From Nitzschia sp. DOCU1 (lineage: Eukaryota; Bacillariophyta; Bacillariophyceae; Bacillariales; Bacillariaceae), in the NCBI GenBank assembly GCA_951394045.1, contig OX595987.1, forward strand, positions 3,224,001 to 3,288,000: a stretch of 64,000 nucleotides of DNA, given 5' to 3'. The translations under genes and the position numbers were made by a program. Positions 1 to 11,863 of this stretch are shown here, one piece after another. How positions within the stretch are numbered: the stretch's first letter is position 1; the number at the start of each line of letters is the position of its first letter. Under the pieces are notes generated by a model, which made no database searches, was not told the origin of the DNA, and saw nothing but the letters and a program-made list of their open reading frames with translations.

Positions 1-3000
1 TTTGAATGTCAGCAATCAATGGTATATCCAGCAGCATATCACGGCCAAAGGTTAAAGCTCCAGGGGAAAAGCCACCAAGAGACAGATGTGCAGAACAACG
101 ACAGGCATGCATCGCCGTAGCACCAAGGGCACTTTCGATCATCGTTTCGACTTCAGCTTGACTGTGAGGGGGTTTCAGTTCCACATAAGTGTGCAGAACT
201 TGACTGACGGTTTTATGAACAGCTTCGATGATGCTGTTGGCTTGAGGATTATTGGAAGTAGTTGGCTTGCGTTTGATTCCCATGCTTTTCAAAAGCTTCT
301 GGAATTCTTCACAAATGAATTCGGGACCGTTGTCATGTACGCACTCCAAGGGGCGAGGATAGCAAGACAAGTATCCGTTTTCGAAGGCACGCGCCACAGT
401 GTTTCCTTGTTTGTTATTGCAGCGATAAATCTCAAGAAGATTCAATACTGGTTCAATACAGGTCAAGGCCTCGATCTTGATATTTGTCTTGTTCACCTTG
501 AGTTGCCAAGGACCGATCATGTCAACATGAACTTGTTGCCAGGGCAAAACGTGAGTAATTTTGCGGATAGGAAGTTCCCCATAATTCAATCTTGAATGCT
601 TCATGCGCTTACAAACATCGCAGTTCGCGATCAATTCTTTTGCTTTGACACCAATATCCGGATGAGAGAAGTGATGTCGCACTGTTTTTTCAAGTTTCGT
701 CGCCGCTTCGGCGTGGCCTAGCAGGCCGTGATAGTATTTTAATATCGGTGCCACCATTATTCGGGGCAAGGCAATCAGCCCACTGGATTCACCAGAGTCG
801 GATTCACCAAAGCAGATAACATCTGCTCCACCCATCGGGCGTTTCTTATACGTTTCAGGTTGTTCCACCAGCATTGCTTGTCATGTCGCATCCGCGTTCT
901 GATAATGTTCGATGGTATCAAAGTCAAACAGATAGTGATCCTCATTATCAAAGCGGGGATAAAACAACAAACACTAGGTGAGTAAACAATTGGGCTCAGC
1001 GCACGGTCCGAAGTAATACTCATCAGTTCGTTTTTCAATGTCTGCTTCAACAACCAACGATTCCTTTGGAGTCATACGCTCCCCAACCGCGGAACATGGT
1101 ACGCGGCTGAGGGCATCCGCAACAACATTGTGTTCCCCTTTCTTGAAGTAAAACTTGGCGCCAAAATCTTCGAGCAAAAGATGCCAGCAAAGTACGCGTT
1201 GTGTTGTATATTGGGTCATAGAAAAGGTGAGATTCTTGTGGTTGGTGTGGATATGAAGCTCAGCACCGTAGAGCATTGTACGAAATGTCTTCAAGGTCTC
1301 GACAGTACTCAACAGCTCCTTTTCGATTGTGGTATAGTTAATTTGAGCCAGAGTTAGTTTGCAAGAATAGTAAGCAACGGGACAGCCTTCCTGGAGTAGG
1401 ACGGCACCAAGCTGATAATCCGAAGAATCTGTTTCGATCACAAATGGCTTGTTATGATCCGGATACTTCAAGAGAACGTCCATAGCAGCCAGAGCCTTCA
1501 TTTCATCGAATGCTTTGTCACATGCAGGTGTCCATCCGAAAGTCGACTTCCCTGTGAGATGCGTAAGGGGTGCAAGCACATGAGAACGTTTCGGCCACAT
1601 ATCACGATAAAAGTTGACCAGTCCGAGGAATGATCGTAGTTCTTTGACAGTCTTTGGCTTCTGCTTTCTTAATATAGAGTCGACCTTCTTTTTCCATGGC
1701 TTGATTCCTGTAGGCGTTAGCCAGTAGCCAAGAAAGTCTGTTTCCTGGACGGCCCATTCACACTTTCTAGGATTGATAGTAAAGTTCTTTTCTTGCAAGA
1801 TTGACAAGACTTGATCAAGCAACTTGAGGTGATCCTCCCAGGAATTGCTAAAACAAGCAATATCATCAATATAAATTTCGATGTCTTTGATATCAGCCAA
1901 GACACGTTCCATAATATCTTGCGCCGCGTCTGGACTAATCGAAAGACCCATTGGCAATCGATTATACTTGTAGAGCCCAAAGGGTGTCACAATGGTACAA
2001 AGATCCTTGGCTTCGTCATCAAGTTCGAACGTGTAGTATTGCATCGAAATATCAAGTTTCGTAAGAAACTTGTATCTGTTCCTTCGGGATAGAATATTGG
2101 CAATACAAGGGATTGGGTATACTTTGCACCGAATAGCCTTATTCAATGCGCGAAAGTCAGAAATCCATTGCACGCTTCCATCCTTCTTTGGTATGATGAA
2201 TGAGCCAGCGATCCATTCCGACCAACGTGTCTTCAAGAGGACGCCTTCTAGTTTGAGGCGATCAAGCTCCTTCTTGAAAACATGTAACTGCGTTCTCGGA
2301 ATTGGATACGGGCGGGCACAATGCGGCTTGACTGTCGGATCCAAATCCAAATGAATTTTCTCGTCTGGAAAAACTTTTAATGTTGCGTCAAATAAAGTTT
2401 CAAACTTTTGTAAGACGCGCTTCAAATCTCGTTTACGCGAAGACGAAAGGTGAGAACATGAATTAACAACTTCACCCACGTCCACTTTCTCATAATTACT
2501 CTCTTTTATTGTTTTGGAATGATAACCCAAATCGTCAACTCTCCCAATAGTCTCAGAGCGAACAGCATCGTCATTATATTGGGGCAGCACCGGCAACGGA
2601 ATCATACTCATAGGGAGTAATTTTTCGTCCCATTCGATAGTCTTGTTGTTGAAATCTAGGACAATGCCCAGATTCGAAAGCACATCTCGTCCAATGATAG
2701 CTTTGTAGCGACACGGTGTGTCAAATACTTGAAATGGCACACGCTCAATCGTCCGATGAGGATTGAGCTCTTGCAACTTGATTTCAGACAGCTTTACAGC
2801 TTCGTCTGCCTTGAGTGTTCCTGCTAGTGTAGTCCCTGTCACAGCAGGAATCTTGTAGTATGTAACCCCCTTGCCTTCTAAGGACTTCTTCCGAACCCAT
2901 GAAGAGGTAGAGCCGGAGTCCAAAAGAACCTTAAACATGTAATTTTTGTTATTTTCTTGAAAAGATATAGTTGTAGATGGAATGTAGTCGTATGCAGCGG

Positions 3001-3025
3001 GAGTCTCTGGATTCACTTCCCCCAT
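1..3025 (-). pseudogene. Ty3/gypsy pol polyprotein (protease, RT, RNase H, integrase), interrupted, cut by window edge
   Basis: Reading on the minus strand from 3025, the domains come in the order protease, reverse transcriptase, RNase H, integrase, which is the Ty3/gypsy order. Visible motifs are the protease LDSGSTSSW near residue 35, the RT active site YIDD, the RNase H ETDSSD block, an integrase zinc-binding H-x4-H / CDVC region, and the DDE residues: Asp at 521-523, Asp at 332-334 within HDNGPEF, and Glu at 224-226. The first 683 codons are open. TAG at 974-976 and TGA at 881-883 then interrupt the same frame, which otherwise runs to the window edge without a frameshift. The integrase C-terminus and the second LTR lie outside the window. 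The family assignment is firm. Whether the two stops inactivate the element is inferred. Confidence 0.9.
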
Positions 3026-3049
3026 GAAGGAATCCTGGACCGGCGGTAG

Positions 3050-4355
3050 TCACCATTGACCATCCGCATAGTATTCGTCATCTTCATTGTATCCATATTG
3101 GAAGTACGTGTCTTCATTAATTTCTTCTTGATAATCTTGGGGATCGGTCAATTCAGCCAGATAATTGTCTTGATCGCCCGGATGCATTTGCGACTCCGAA
3201 TGCGAATGATGAGCATCTTGACCATACCCTGCCGAATCATCTACGTAGTGTGCGGCTTGTTGGACTCGAACGGGTTGGAATCGACCACGTCCGGCAAATC
3301 CACCACGTCCCTGATAGCGTCCAGGAGATGCGCTTGAACCTGTACTCACCCTTGAAGGCGGTGTATTCAAACGCCGATATTGAGCTTGCAGAGTATAACG
3401 GTTTTGCACAGCAGCTCCTGGCGCAGCTTGAGAACCTTGATTGTAATATCCAAGGCCCTGATGGTTGTAATAGCCACATCCTTGATTGTAATAATTACCA
3501 TCACGGTATCCACGACCAAAGCCGCGTCCTTGGTATCCTTGTTGAGCACGACCACGTCCACCACCGCCACGAGCATTGTTTCATTCCCGGATTCTATTAT
3601 GAATATCTTCTCGTTCCACAAAGTAATTAGTAATGTCCTCGTACGAAGAGGTCACCACTGAAAGATTGCTTCTGCCAAAATGGTCCTTCCATTCTTGGAG
3701 CATGGCCATATGCAAAAGATATTTAAGCTCCAGCTCCAAGTATGGGTTCAGTATCGTTGGCACCTGGGAACCATTTCATCAACCGATTAAGGAATCGGTA
3801 TCGTGCAGCCAATTCACGGACTGAAAGTTTGAATGGCTTAGGAGCAGTGTCCATGTAGAGCTTCTGCTTAGGAATGTCGGACTCTCATAAGAACTTCTTG
3901 ACAAACTCAGCAATAGCGAGCCTGAAAGTATCGTTAGTCTCAGTTGCTTGAGTAGCTCAAGCAATATCCCATTGATCTCGGATAGTGCCCCTGAGACATT
4001 CACGGAACTTTTCGAACTTCTTGGGACCAGTCGACAAGTTGAGTCGCCCTGCGCCTGCGACATCATGAAATTCTTCGATTGTACGGAGAATCAATTCGAT
4101 ATTGCATTCATCCGCTAAGGGAACCTGCACCTTGCGTTTTTCATGCACCGGGGCATTATTCGTTCCAACATTGACTGTTGCAACAATTGACGCTTGACGC
4201 AACTCGTTCAGTTTCAATTCGTTATCAACGGAATCACCGGCACACGGCTGGCAGCAGCAGTCGCCGAAAGACTCATGGTGATAGGATGGGAAAACTTGTA
4301 ACCTGTTTAGCAAAGAGAGAGGAAAGTAAAAGCCGACAGGTGAAACAAATTTCAC
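3050..4355 (-). pseudogene. Degraded gag region of the Ty3/gypsy element
   Basis: Upstream of pol on the same strand is a gag-like region broken by stops and at least one frameshift. The 5' part (4355 to about 3957) is open in one frame and reads as a capsid-like helical segment. It is followed by stops at about 3957 and 3890, and the likely reading changes frame near 3750-3780. The distal part (3580 to 3050) is rich in Gly, Arg, Tyr and Asn (RGRGG, GRGRF repeats), like an RNA-binding nucleocapsid without a CCHC knuckle, and ends in an acidic stretch. A single TGA at 3050-3052 separates this tail from pol, which is in the same frame. The damage suggests an old, immobile copy. Confidence 0.7.
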
Positions 4356-5079
4356 TTGCCGGTCTCTTAGAAGATAGTACTGATTGTACGCGAATTTGCT
4401 TTCTGAATTCAGAGTGAACTACGCATGTGAGACAATCAACTATCCAGTATTATGAGGGCTACGAGGCAGGAGGGCACCATGCCAGTGAACTAATGAGGGA
4501 AGACATGCGTCAGTGGAGGCTTACGTCAGTGGAGGTGCGCCAATGACAGGTGACGGCATCACAGTCGGTCGGATACGACAGAGTGTAGATACTAACTGTA
4601 CATATGTACCAGCTGGAATAAGTCATCAAAACCAACGGGGAAATTATCCCCAAAACTTCTCGGGATGCAACTCCCCCCCCCCGGTATACACACCTATGTC
4701 AACGTCATCCTGACGAACACACCCTAAAACAACCCTCCACTTCACCTATGACCTACTACACTCTCTATTCTGAAGATCCCATCTTCGACAAATACTCTAA
4801 AAATAGCATCTCCTTCGGAAAGGGGATAGAGAACGGCAACGCTAGCTCACCAGCAGTACTCCAGGGCTTAACTAACGTTGAAAAGGCTACAGCTGCTTGA
4901 AATTCTGGTGATATTCTATCCTTATCCTTTCACACATTTTTGGCAAGTTGCCGCCTGATGGTTGGAGGCAGTCGTTCCGTTGGGAAGATTGAAGGTTGAA
5001 GACTTGATCTTCATCCCATATATATGTGGAATCATTTTGGCTTTTGTTGTTAGGCACGGACAAGTTATTGCTTTTGAAG
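4356..5079. other. Gap upstream of gag; possible unproven 5' LTR
   Basis: This is where the 5' LTR of the minus-strand gypsy element should lie, but its partner LTR is outside the window, so no boundaries can be set. It holds a short duplicated motif (GTCAGTGGAGG twice, about 4509-4537) and a C10 run at 4673-4682. The right end is the promoter and 5' leader of the EF-hand gene. No convincing coding sequence was seen. Confidence 0.4.
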
Positions 5080-5091
5080 ATGGGGGGAACC

Positions 5092-7878
5092 ATGTTGCCG
5101 ATTGTGAGAGTTGTTTTGAAGCTTTCCTTGGTTTTTCTCTGCCTCGCTCGTGGATTTGCTTTTGCTCCACATGCCACTTGCTCGGGGATAGAAAGACAAC
5201 TGCTACAGAACTTAGGGCAGGGGTGTAACGGATTCCCGACTCCAAGATCGTGGCGAACAGTTAGAATAGAGAAGGTCTTGGTTTTGCATGCAGTGGCGCT
5301 CCCAGAGCCAAAGACTCAAGCAAACGAAACTAATTCTCAAGAATCGTTTTTTTTCGCAAGTTACACGGATAAGACAAATGCAGAGGAAACAAAATCAACT
5401 GGCTTGAACACGACCACTCTGTTGGCGCCAAAGGTGAATAAAAATAGCGTCCCAAAGCCTGACGAGAAGCGTGTCCTTGAACCCAAAGAATCAGCTCAAG
5501 GCAGAGAACCCGTCGAAGGCAATGCACCTCTCCACTTTTTCTTTCCTAATTCAATGTCGAATGGCGATTCCCTCGATGAGCGACTATTTAAATTTCCCCT
5601 AACGCCTACAAGGAAGTTGGCAAGGAGCTTTGAACAGGCCAGAGCTATGTTTCTTGTCCGAGAAGACTCAAATACTGTGGAGCAATCGAACGCAAGGTCG
5701 CCGGTCATCTTTGGGCAATTGGTGGCAAACACAACAGCTAGGATAGCTGTACCTCTGACAACTTTGTACAAGATGGTCGTAGATCAAACCAAGGTGTCAA
5801 GGAATGGAACGCACGAGGCCGGAGGCACGTCCGCAAAAGTATTCGAATCGTCGAATCGAGAGTCGAACGCTACAGAACCTGAAACGTTGTCGTTGCGTCG
5901 TCTCTGGAGGCGACGCCACGCGCGAACGCTCGAAGAAGGGATACGACGGGAAAAAGCGACAGAGTTGTCGAATCTGTTGAATCGAGCCCAAATCGATGCC
6001 AGGAGACCGGAAGGAAGAAAGTACATTGAACGAACTCTAATGGGCCTGATCAATGCCTTGGCGGAAGAAGTTGAAGACCTTGACATAGGGTTTACAACCA
6101 AGGCTGGAACGCCTCTTTGGAGAAAGGAAGTCCAGGAAATCCGAATAAATTTCTCGAGGCTAGGGTTCAAGCCGATACGCATCGGGGGGAGTGATAAATA
6201 CGATCGAAAAGGTAACGTCATCGTTAAGGCTCCCTTCGGAGACAACCACGAAGGTCTATCGCTTGTCGAATCAGCCGATGAAGCCTTTGATAGGATAGAC
6301 AAGGATAAGAGCGGAACGTTGGATCAGAGCGAAATCGCTGAAGCCTTAAGCATGATATCGGAATTGGAAACGGATAAAGAGTCTATCGAGGAGCTAGCTT
6401 CTGAACTTGTGAACTTATATGACGTTAACAGCGACGGTGTTGTCGATAGAGAAGAATACCAGCAGATGGTAGAAGATATGGCAAAGCTTCGTCCACCGTC
6501 CGAAGGATCTAAAAACGAAGGACCGTTGAAAAAGGTGAAGGACTCCGTTCAGTCGATTTCCAAGGGTATTTCCGAAAAGGCAGCACAAGTTGCCGCCGCC
6601 GCCAGTGGCAGCGGAAAGCCCGAGGTTGACCCCAACGAAAGAGAGATGGGATCTATTGTATTCTCGGACTTGAATCTAGATCTTCGTCGATTATTCTTCG
6701 GTGGGTTGCCGGTGGTTAAGCGAATTACTCCCGGGGGGCCCCTTATACTCGAGCCTTTTACTGCGACGATACGTGGCTCCTTCACACGTGAGGATGTCAT
6801 GGGGTCTTTTCTGCTAGATGCCGGGTTGCGCTTGCTGGTAGCTCGAGCCATTCGTGTTCGTGTTAGGTCTTTCCGTGATGTGGTGGATGGCGCCTACTTC
6901 TTCGGACGACAGTGGAAGATGGCGAGCAAAACGGCCCCAGTCGTACAGGTGCTTGGTCTGTCCAATGTCGAGTTTAGCAACGATAAAATGATATTGACAG
7001 GGCGAGCTCGTATTCGGACCAGCCCGGATGCTCCGGTAGTAACCAACACTTTCAAAGTACGGACCAAGATTGGGACAGGAAACAACGGGCAGACAATAGG
7101 TCTTCGCGAGCCTGAGTTAGCTTTCGTTTTTGAATGTCCTCAAGCGTGGGAAAACGGGTACGTTCGTGTGCATTGCAAGCTTGACAAGCGGCCTATCGGC
7201 TAATTTTCTCACCGGGTGCGTTCACTAAGGCTCGCCGTTGTTTGTGGAAAACTCGGGCTTGATTCCCCCAAACGCCCCGAACCCTATTATTCATTCTTTC
7301 CGATATATTCTCCCTTTAAAGTCAACGAAAACGCTGGGTTCGATATGGGCGAAGATAACCAATTGAGAAAGATCTTTATTAAAGATGGCAAGCTTCGATT
7401 TGAAATGCGTTCCGTTCTCAGACCTGGCCGGTTTTTGGGAAGCCATTACCTGGCTTTTACTTTGCCTATGCGTACGTTTATAATCACAATGGATAGAGTG
7501 AAAGAGGGAATACGTGTTGCACGAAAGAACAAGAAAATCGCCGAACGGGAGAAGCGCCTTCTGGCGCAAACGAACGGCTCGATTGAACCTTCCAAGCGGA
7601 GCTTTTCAGGAAAACGAATCCTACAATCTCTTCGTGGGTTTGCTTCTCGTCGACAACTACGTTCTCCATCGTTTCGGTTAAAACCAAAGCAAAAAAGTTT
7701 CTTTACGAGGTTTGTTGAGGGATACACTCTTGTCGAGCGCGAGGGTGAAGCCAAAAACGAGCAGTTGACCAATGAAATCAGTGACTGGTTTGGACGACAG
7801 GGACAGGGAAATGCCAGATCGAATGGAACTGGTGCCATTCTTTCTGATGTTGCCATCGGGAGCGTGGAAGACAGCTGA
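5092..7878 (+). CDS. Plastid-targeted EF-hand protein with a lipid-binding-like (DUF2993-like) C-terminal half
   Basis: The start at 5092 gives a clean signal peptide (MLPIVRVVLKLSLVFLCLARG) followed by FAFAP, the diatom plastid-import motif; in-frame ATGs at 5026 and 5080 would only lengthen the leader. Two EF-hand loops are present, DKDKSGTLDQSE (residues 403-414) and DVNSDGVVDREE (444-455), so calcium binding is likely. The region after them (6640-7800) resembles the DUF2993 family of lipid-binding-like proteins, but this is weak. The frame stops at 7201-7203. A candidate 72-nt intron, 7158-7229 (GTACGT to CACTAAG), removes that stop and joins 5092-7157 to 7230-7878, giving 904 aa. The downstream segment has no convincing start of its own, which favours one gene. 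The basic tail is rich in Arg and Lys. Without splicing the product is about 703 aa. Confidence 0.7.
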
Positions 7879-8186
7879 ATTTGTGGTCGTCGTCGAAAGC
7901 AAATGAAAGCGATCGAAGTCACAAGTCGATGGTTGAATCTTTCGAAGCGATGAGAAGGACCGACCGCAGAGCCCACGGTCCCGAGACTTCACTTGGTGGT
8001 TACTCTGAACCAGCTTTTTTGTAAAGGGGCGAATCATGCACGAAATCCAACCTGTTACCGAGATGACGCCTTCCGAGAACTGCTGATTTGGTTCATTGAG
8101 TGGCAAATTCTACGATAGCATACAGCCTTAGAGCCAGCTTTTGACTCTTACTATCCCTTCATTTAATTTTCCTCTCTTCTTGTCAA
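7879..8186. other. Convergent intergenic gap
   Basis: About 300 bp between two converging 3' ends (the EF-hand gene and TRAPPC4). It should hold both 3' untranslated regions. I saw no repeat, RNA gene or further reading frame of note. Confidence 0.5.
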
Positions 8187-8745
8187 TCACCGGCCTCCTC
8201 GCACAGCTATCTTCTCCATTCTTTGAATTAAATTATCAACTCCAGTTGTAAAGAGCTCACACCGAATAGGCATTTCCAGTTCATAAAAAGGGTCCTTGAG
8301 AACGCAATCAGCGTAAAGTATGTAGACCGACCGAAGGACTTCGTCCAAGTCGTGCACATTAGGCTCGGCCCTTTAAGCAGGATACCGGATGGAAAGTCGA
8401 GAATATATGAGGAAAAACGAAATCTGTACTGGCCGTAGTGACCACATTCTCCAAAGCAGGTACTCACGTAATGACAAATTTGACCCCAGTCCGCGTTTGA
8501 AAGCTCCTGAGCACCATTCCCATGGCATGGATTTCTTCAATACCGTCATCTGCCCCCGTCAATTGATTTTTGTTGTTTGGCAATCGCAATGGGCTGGCCT
8601 CTGCGGCGATTGCATGCAATGAATGAAAAGTTGATCCAATACGCAGCCATTCATTCGTCCCAATTTTTGGGGCTTTGTCGCTGAGTGCCCGGTGATGAAT
8701 AAGCCCACCACTGCGATTGACGATGAACAGATGAAAGAATACCAT
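8187..8745 (-). CDS. TRAPPC4: TRAPP complex subunit 4 (Trs23/synbindin)
   Basis: Two short exons, 8745-8468 and 8370-8187, are joined by a 97-nt intron (GTGAGT donor; acceptor TTAAAG). Together they encode 153 aa. The N-terminus [16 protein letters not shown] and the block [17 protein letters not shown] match the longin-like fold of TRAPPC4. The second exon contributes [20 protein letters not shown], the family's C-terminal signature. TRAPPC4 is a core subunit of the TRAPP tethering complexes, which activate Ypt1/Rab1 in ER-Golgi traffic. The product is shorter than human or yeast Trs23 (about 219 aa) because it lacks the inserted PDZ-like segment, as in plants. It is divergent from RPN8, with 252 bp between the start codons. 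Splice sites are inferred from frame and family fit. Confidence 0.88.
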
Positions 8746-8997
8746 TGTACTATTGCAAAACCTTAAAATGACTTTGCCCGAAACGTTTGCATCATTTTTG
8801 AATTCAGAATTGGATCGTGCTAATCAAAAATCGGGCGAACTCAAAAGACGCGAACCGAAACCGCCGACGACTCACTCGACCTCGAACAAAAACTTCCAAA
8901 GCCTCCTCGATGGCGACAATGATGGCATAAAACATTTTTCAGATCAATCTCTCGGTACTTTCCGCTCATCACCATTCTACACCCTTTTCCATAAAAG
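8746..8997. promoter_or_regulatory. Shared bidirectional promoter region, TRAPPC4/RPN8
   Basis: Only 252 bp separate the divergent start codons of TRAPPC4 (minus) and RPN8 (plus), so both promoters and 5' UTRs must lie here or overlap. No clear TATA box was identified. Confidence 0.5.
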
Positions 8998-10096
8998 ATG
9001 ACGTCGATGGCAGTCGATAATGACGATGACGCCCCAGTCGAAGCCACGCCCAAGCTAGGCAACATCGAGGAAGTGATCGTACATCCGCTTGTCCTTTTAA
9101 GCGCTGCCGACCACTACCACCGAGTTGCCCGCGGTACGAGGAAGCGAGTCGTTGGAGTATTGCTAGGTATGGTCTCAAAAGGCATCGTCGACTGCACGAA
9201 TTCTTTTGCAGTGCCGTTCGAAGAAGACTCGCGTAACCCGGTAAGTCTCTTGAGAGTGCCAGCCAAAGTACATTCTCGAAATCGCCTCTCACGTTTTTGC
9301 ACTGCAGGAAGTATTTTATCTGGACCACAACTATCTCGAGAACATGCTAGCGATGTTCCGCAAAGTCAATGCCAAAGAACGGGTTGTCGGATTCTACAGT
9401 ACTGGGCCCCAGATTCGCTCCAATGACTTGCGGATTCACGACATCGTTCAGCGTTTTCTTCCGACTTCGACTCCCGTGGCGCCCATATTTTGCATCATTG
9501 ATATTAGGCCCGACAGACAAAGCTTGCCGACAACTGCATACAAAGTCGTGGAAGAAGTTTCCACTCAAAATGGGCAACGTCAGGTCAAGCTGAGCTTTGC
9601 GCACGTACCTTGCCAGATGGGGGCCATGGAGGCTGAAGAGGTAGGCGTTGAACACCTCTTGCGTGACATCAACGATCCGACAGTATCCACTGTCGCGTCC
9701 CTGATCAAGGGCAAGATTGCCGGACTGGCAACCCTAACAGAAAAACTCGTGGAATGCAAAGATTATTTGGAATCATGTGTCAAAGGCGAACAGAAGGTGA
9801 ATCCAGACATTGTGGCTAACCTACAGACGATTCTTAACCTGCTTCCGAACTTGAACACTGAGGAAATGGTGCGTTCCATGTTGATCAAAACGAACGACAT
9901 GCACATGGCCATTTACTTGAGTGCCTTGATTCGATCCGTCATCGCTATTCATGATCTGATCAACAATAAGATTCGTTACGGAGAAGACGGAGCCGAACAA
10001 GACGGAACGAAGGAGGAGGAAAAGAAGGAAGACGATAAGACCAAAACAGAGGCGAAAAGCGAGAAAAAGGCAGAAACGAAAGACAAGAAGAAGTAG
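8998..10096 (+). CDS. RPN8: 26S proteasome regulatory lid subunit RPN8 (PSMD7)
   Basis: Exon 1 is 8998-9240 and exon 2 is 9308-10096, with a 67-nt phase-0 intron (GTAAGT to CTGCAG); the protein is 343 aa. The MPN domain starts at [17 protein letters not shown] and continues through RVVGVLLG and, after the splice, [12 protein letters not shown] and [12 protein letters not shown]. In the position where the catalytic subunit RPN11 has the JAMM metal motif (HxH), this protein has VVGFYSTGP. It is therefore the inactive MPN partner that pairs with RPN11 in the lid. The C-terminus is a Lys/Glu-alternating KEKE tail ([19 protein letters not shown]), typical of RPN8. Length and domain layout fit the family. 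Confidence 0.95.
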
Positions 10097-10194
10097 TACA
10101 ATATATCAAGCCCCATTTTATACGTCTGTTCCGCACATAGCGTTATAGCACTTGCGGGGAATGCTGGCAATCCGTATGCCACAGATGAGGTGAA

Positions 10195-11589
10195 CTAGTT
10201 TTCTCGGAGACGTTTGAATTGGTTGCCACCATCTATGGTCGATTCCCCCTCCTGCCGAGAACGACTCCCACGCGCCTCACCGTGATCGTTCTTGTCGGCA
10301 ACTTTCGACTGGACACAAGTAGGTTGAGAGGCATCTCGGATACCAAAGTCGGTCACTTGGAAGACCGCGGACCCTGAGGGCATACAAGGAGATTTGACTA
10401 TCGTAAATGTGCGATGATCATGTGTATGATAGTCATCTTTGGAAAGGAGGATGCGCGTTGAGATTGCATGCGCCCAGGTCTCTCCTAATGCTGGAACAGC
10501 GTGACTTAAAGCATTCGTCGCCTTGTCACTCGTTTCAGCAATTTTGGTAGTCATTTGATTCAAACACACAACAGCGATATCATGCTCCCGTGCCACATCG
10601 TTCAAAAAAGCAGCCAGCTGAGATAAGGCCCGCGTTCGTTGAAGGTAAGGACTTTTTGACTGGCTGCTCCCATAAGCAGCACGATAGTGAAAGGCAATCG
10701 AATCGATGATTATCAGCTTGACCGGGATTGGTTCATACGTTGAATTTTCGTCTGGAGACTTCAATTGTTCAATCCAATGTGGCAACGAGTACAAAGTTGT
10801 TGTCTGCGAGGCTTCGTCGTGAACGCGGAAGACGTGGATGCCCTCCAAGATTCGTTCCGGGGATGAGAAATATTCTGGCACAGTGACATCTCGACCAGAT
10901 ACTCGACGACGTTTGACAGTTCCTTGGGTGTGCATGAGCAAGGCTTGGGCCATGGCATGAAGACGTTCCGGAACGAAACTGCCTTCGGCGTCGATGTAAA
11001 GCGTTTGCCCTTGAACCCCCCCTAGGTGTCGCGGCAAACGAGCATTCACCGCCAGCTGCATAGCGAATTGCGTTTTGCCGATTCCCGGTAGGCCGGCTAT
11101 TTCGGTGACGCTACCCAGTGGAATGCCTGCCGTGAAGAAAAGCTTATCGATACTTTGACAAAAACTAATGATGCCGGAGGGTGGTTGCGGGTTGTCAGTG
11201 GTCTTGGGAGAAATCGAGCAGAGGCTGCTGGAACTCAGAAGTTCACCAGCTGTCAGAAGCCGCGGCGGCGTGAGTACGAAAGGAGCCTCGGACAGCGGAG
11301 CAATGCTAGCAGACTCAGAACCTTTTGTCCCTTCAAACTGTAGCGACTGCGAGTGGATTTGTGCTGTGACAGAGGCCGTCAAGCACTGCTGCACTTCCCG
11401 CAAGATTCGCATGGCCTTTGGCAACTCGACATGCAACTCCGCTGCCAGGGTGCCCATCCCACCAGATTCCTTTGATTCCATCAATTCCCCCAACGTCACA
11501 AACCCGCGCTGCTGCAAAAGAGTCAAAGTGGATTGCCGTAACGGCAATTCGGCCAGTGGCAATGACGCCGTTGATGTTTTGCTTGCCAT
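10195..11589 (-). CDS. RAD51C: RAD51 paralog, RAD51C-like recombinase
   Basis: The start at 11589 (MASKTSTASL) gives 464 aa. The open frame continues upstream to 11892, but that part runs into the neighbouring transposon and has no family similarity. An N-terminal helix-hairpin-helix-like segment (residues 14-70) is followed by the RecA/RAD51 ATPase core. Walker A is GLPGIGKT (166-173), Walker B is LIIID (292-296), and LNQMTTKI, VPALGETWAHA and IVKSPCMPSG match RAD51C (human: ILTNQMTTKI, VPALGESWGHA). RAD51C acts in homologous recombination and interstrand crosslink repair as part of the BCDX2 and CX3 complexes. The C-terminus is basic (NQFKRLREN), possibly a nuclear signal. The insertion of the tandem transposon begins 275 bp upstream of this start. 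Confidence 0.92.
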   Translation of the reverse strand: MASKTSTASLPLAELPLRQSTLTLLQQRGFVTLGELMESKESGGMGTLAAELHVELPKAMRILREVQQCLTASVTAQIHSQSLQFEGTKGSESASIAPLSEAPFVLTPPRLLTAGELLSSSSLCSISPKTTDNPQPPSGIISFCQSIDKLFFTAGIPLGSVTEIAGLPGIGKTQFAMQLAVNARLPRHLGGVQGQTLYIDAEGSFVPERLHAMAQALLMHTQGTVKRRRVSGRDVTVPEYFSSPERILEGIHVFRVHDEASQTTTLYSLPHWIEQLKSPDENSTYEPIPVKLIIIDSIAFHYRAAYGSSQSKSPYLQRTRALSQLAAFLNDVAREHDIAVVCLNQMTTKIAETSDKATNALSHAVPALGETWAHAISTRILLSKDDYHTHDHRTFTIVKSPCMPSGSAVFQVTDFGIRDASQPTCVQSKVADKNDHGEARGSRSRQEGESTIDGGNQFKRLREN

Positions 11590-11830
11590 GATCCCAGCTC
11601 CCGCAGTTAGTTCGCAAAAAAAGCTCGATGATGATTCTGCAGTAAGAATATAAAATAGCGAGCCATTTCGGCATGGAGCGCATGCAAACAATGGATGAAA
11701 AAAGCTGCCTGAAGCAGAAAATCCCTGTTCACCATCGAACCAGCTCAAATGGTGTTCCTGTTGCTCAGTAGCGTTGGACGTGTGACGATAACTTCGCGCC
11801 ATACTTTTAGGGTAATATATTTTGGGATCA

Positions 11831-11863
11831 ATTCGGGGAATCTCCCCAACAACAAAAGATATG
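11831..11863. repeat. 33-bp host repeat unit, left flank of the transposon array
   Basis: One copy of a 33-bp unit that begins ATTCGGGGAATCTCCCC and ends AAAAGATATG; it contains the hairpin GGGGA-ATC-TCCCC. Two more copies lie in the right flank at 18174-18206 and 18207-18239. The unit ends exactly where the first transposon copy begins. Confidence 0.85.

Noticed and set aside
4356..5025. A defined 5' LTR for the gypsy element
   Set aside because: The second LTR is outside the window and no primer-binding site or TG...CA borders could be established.
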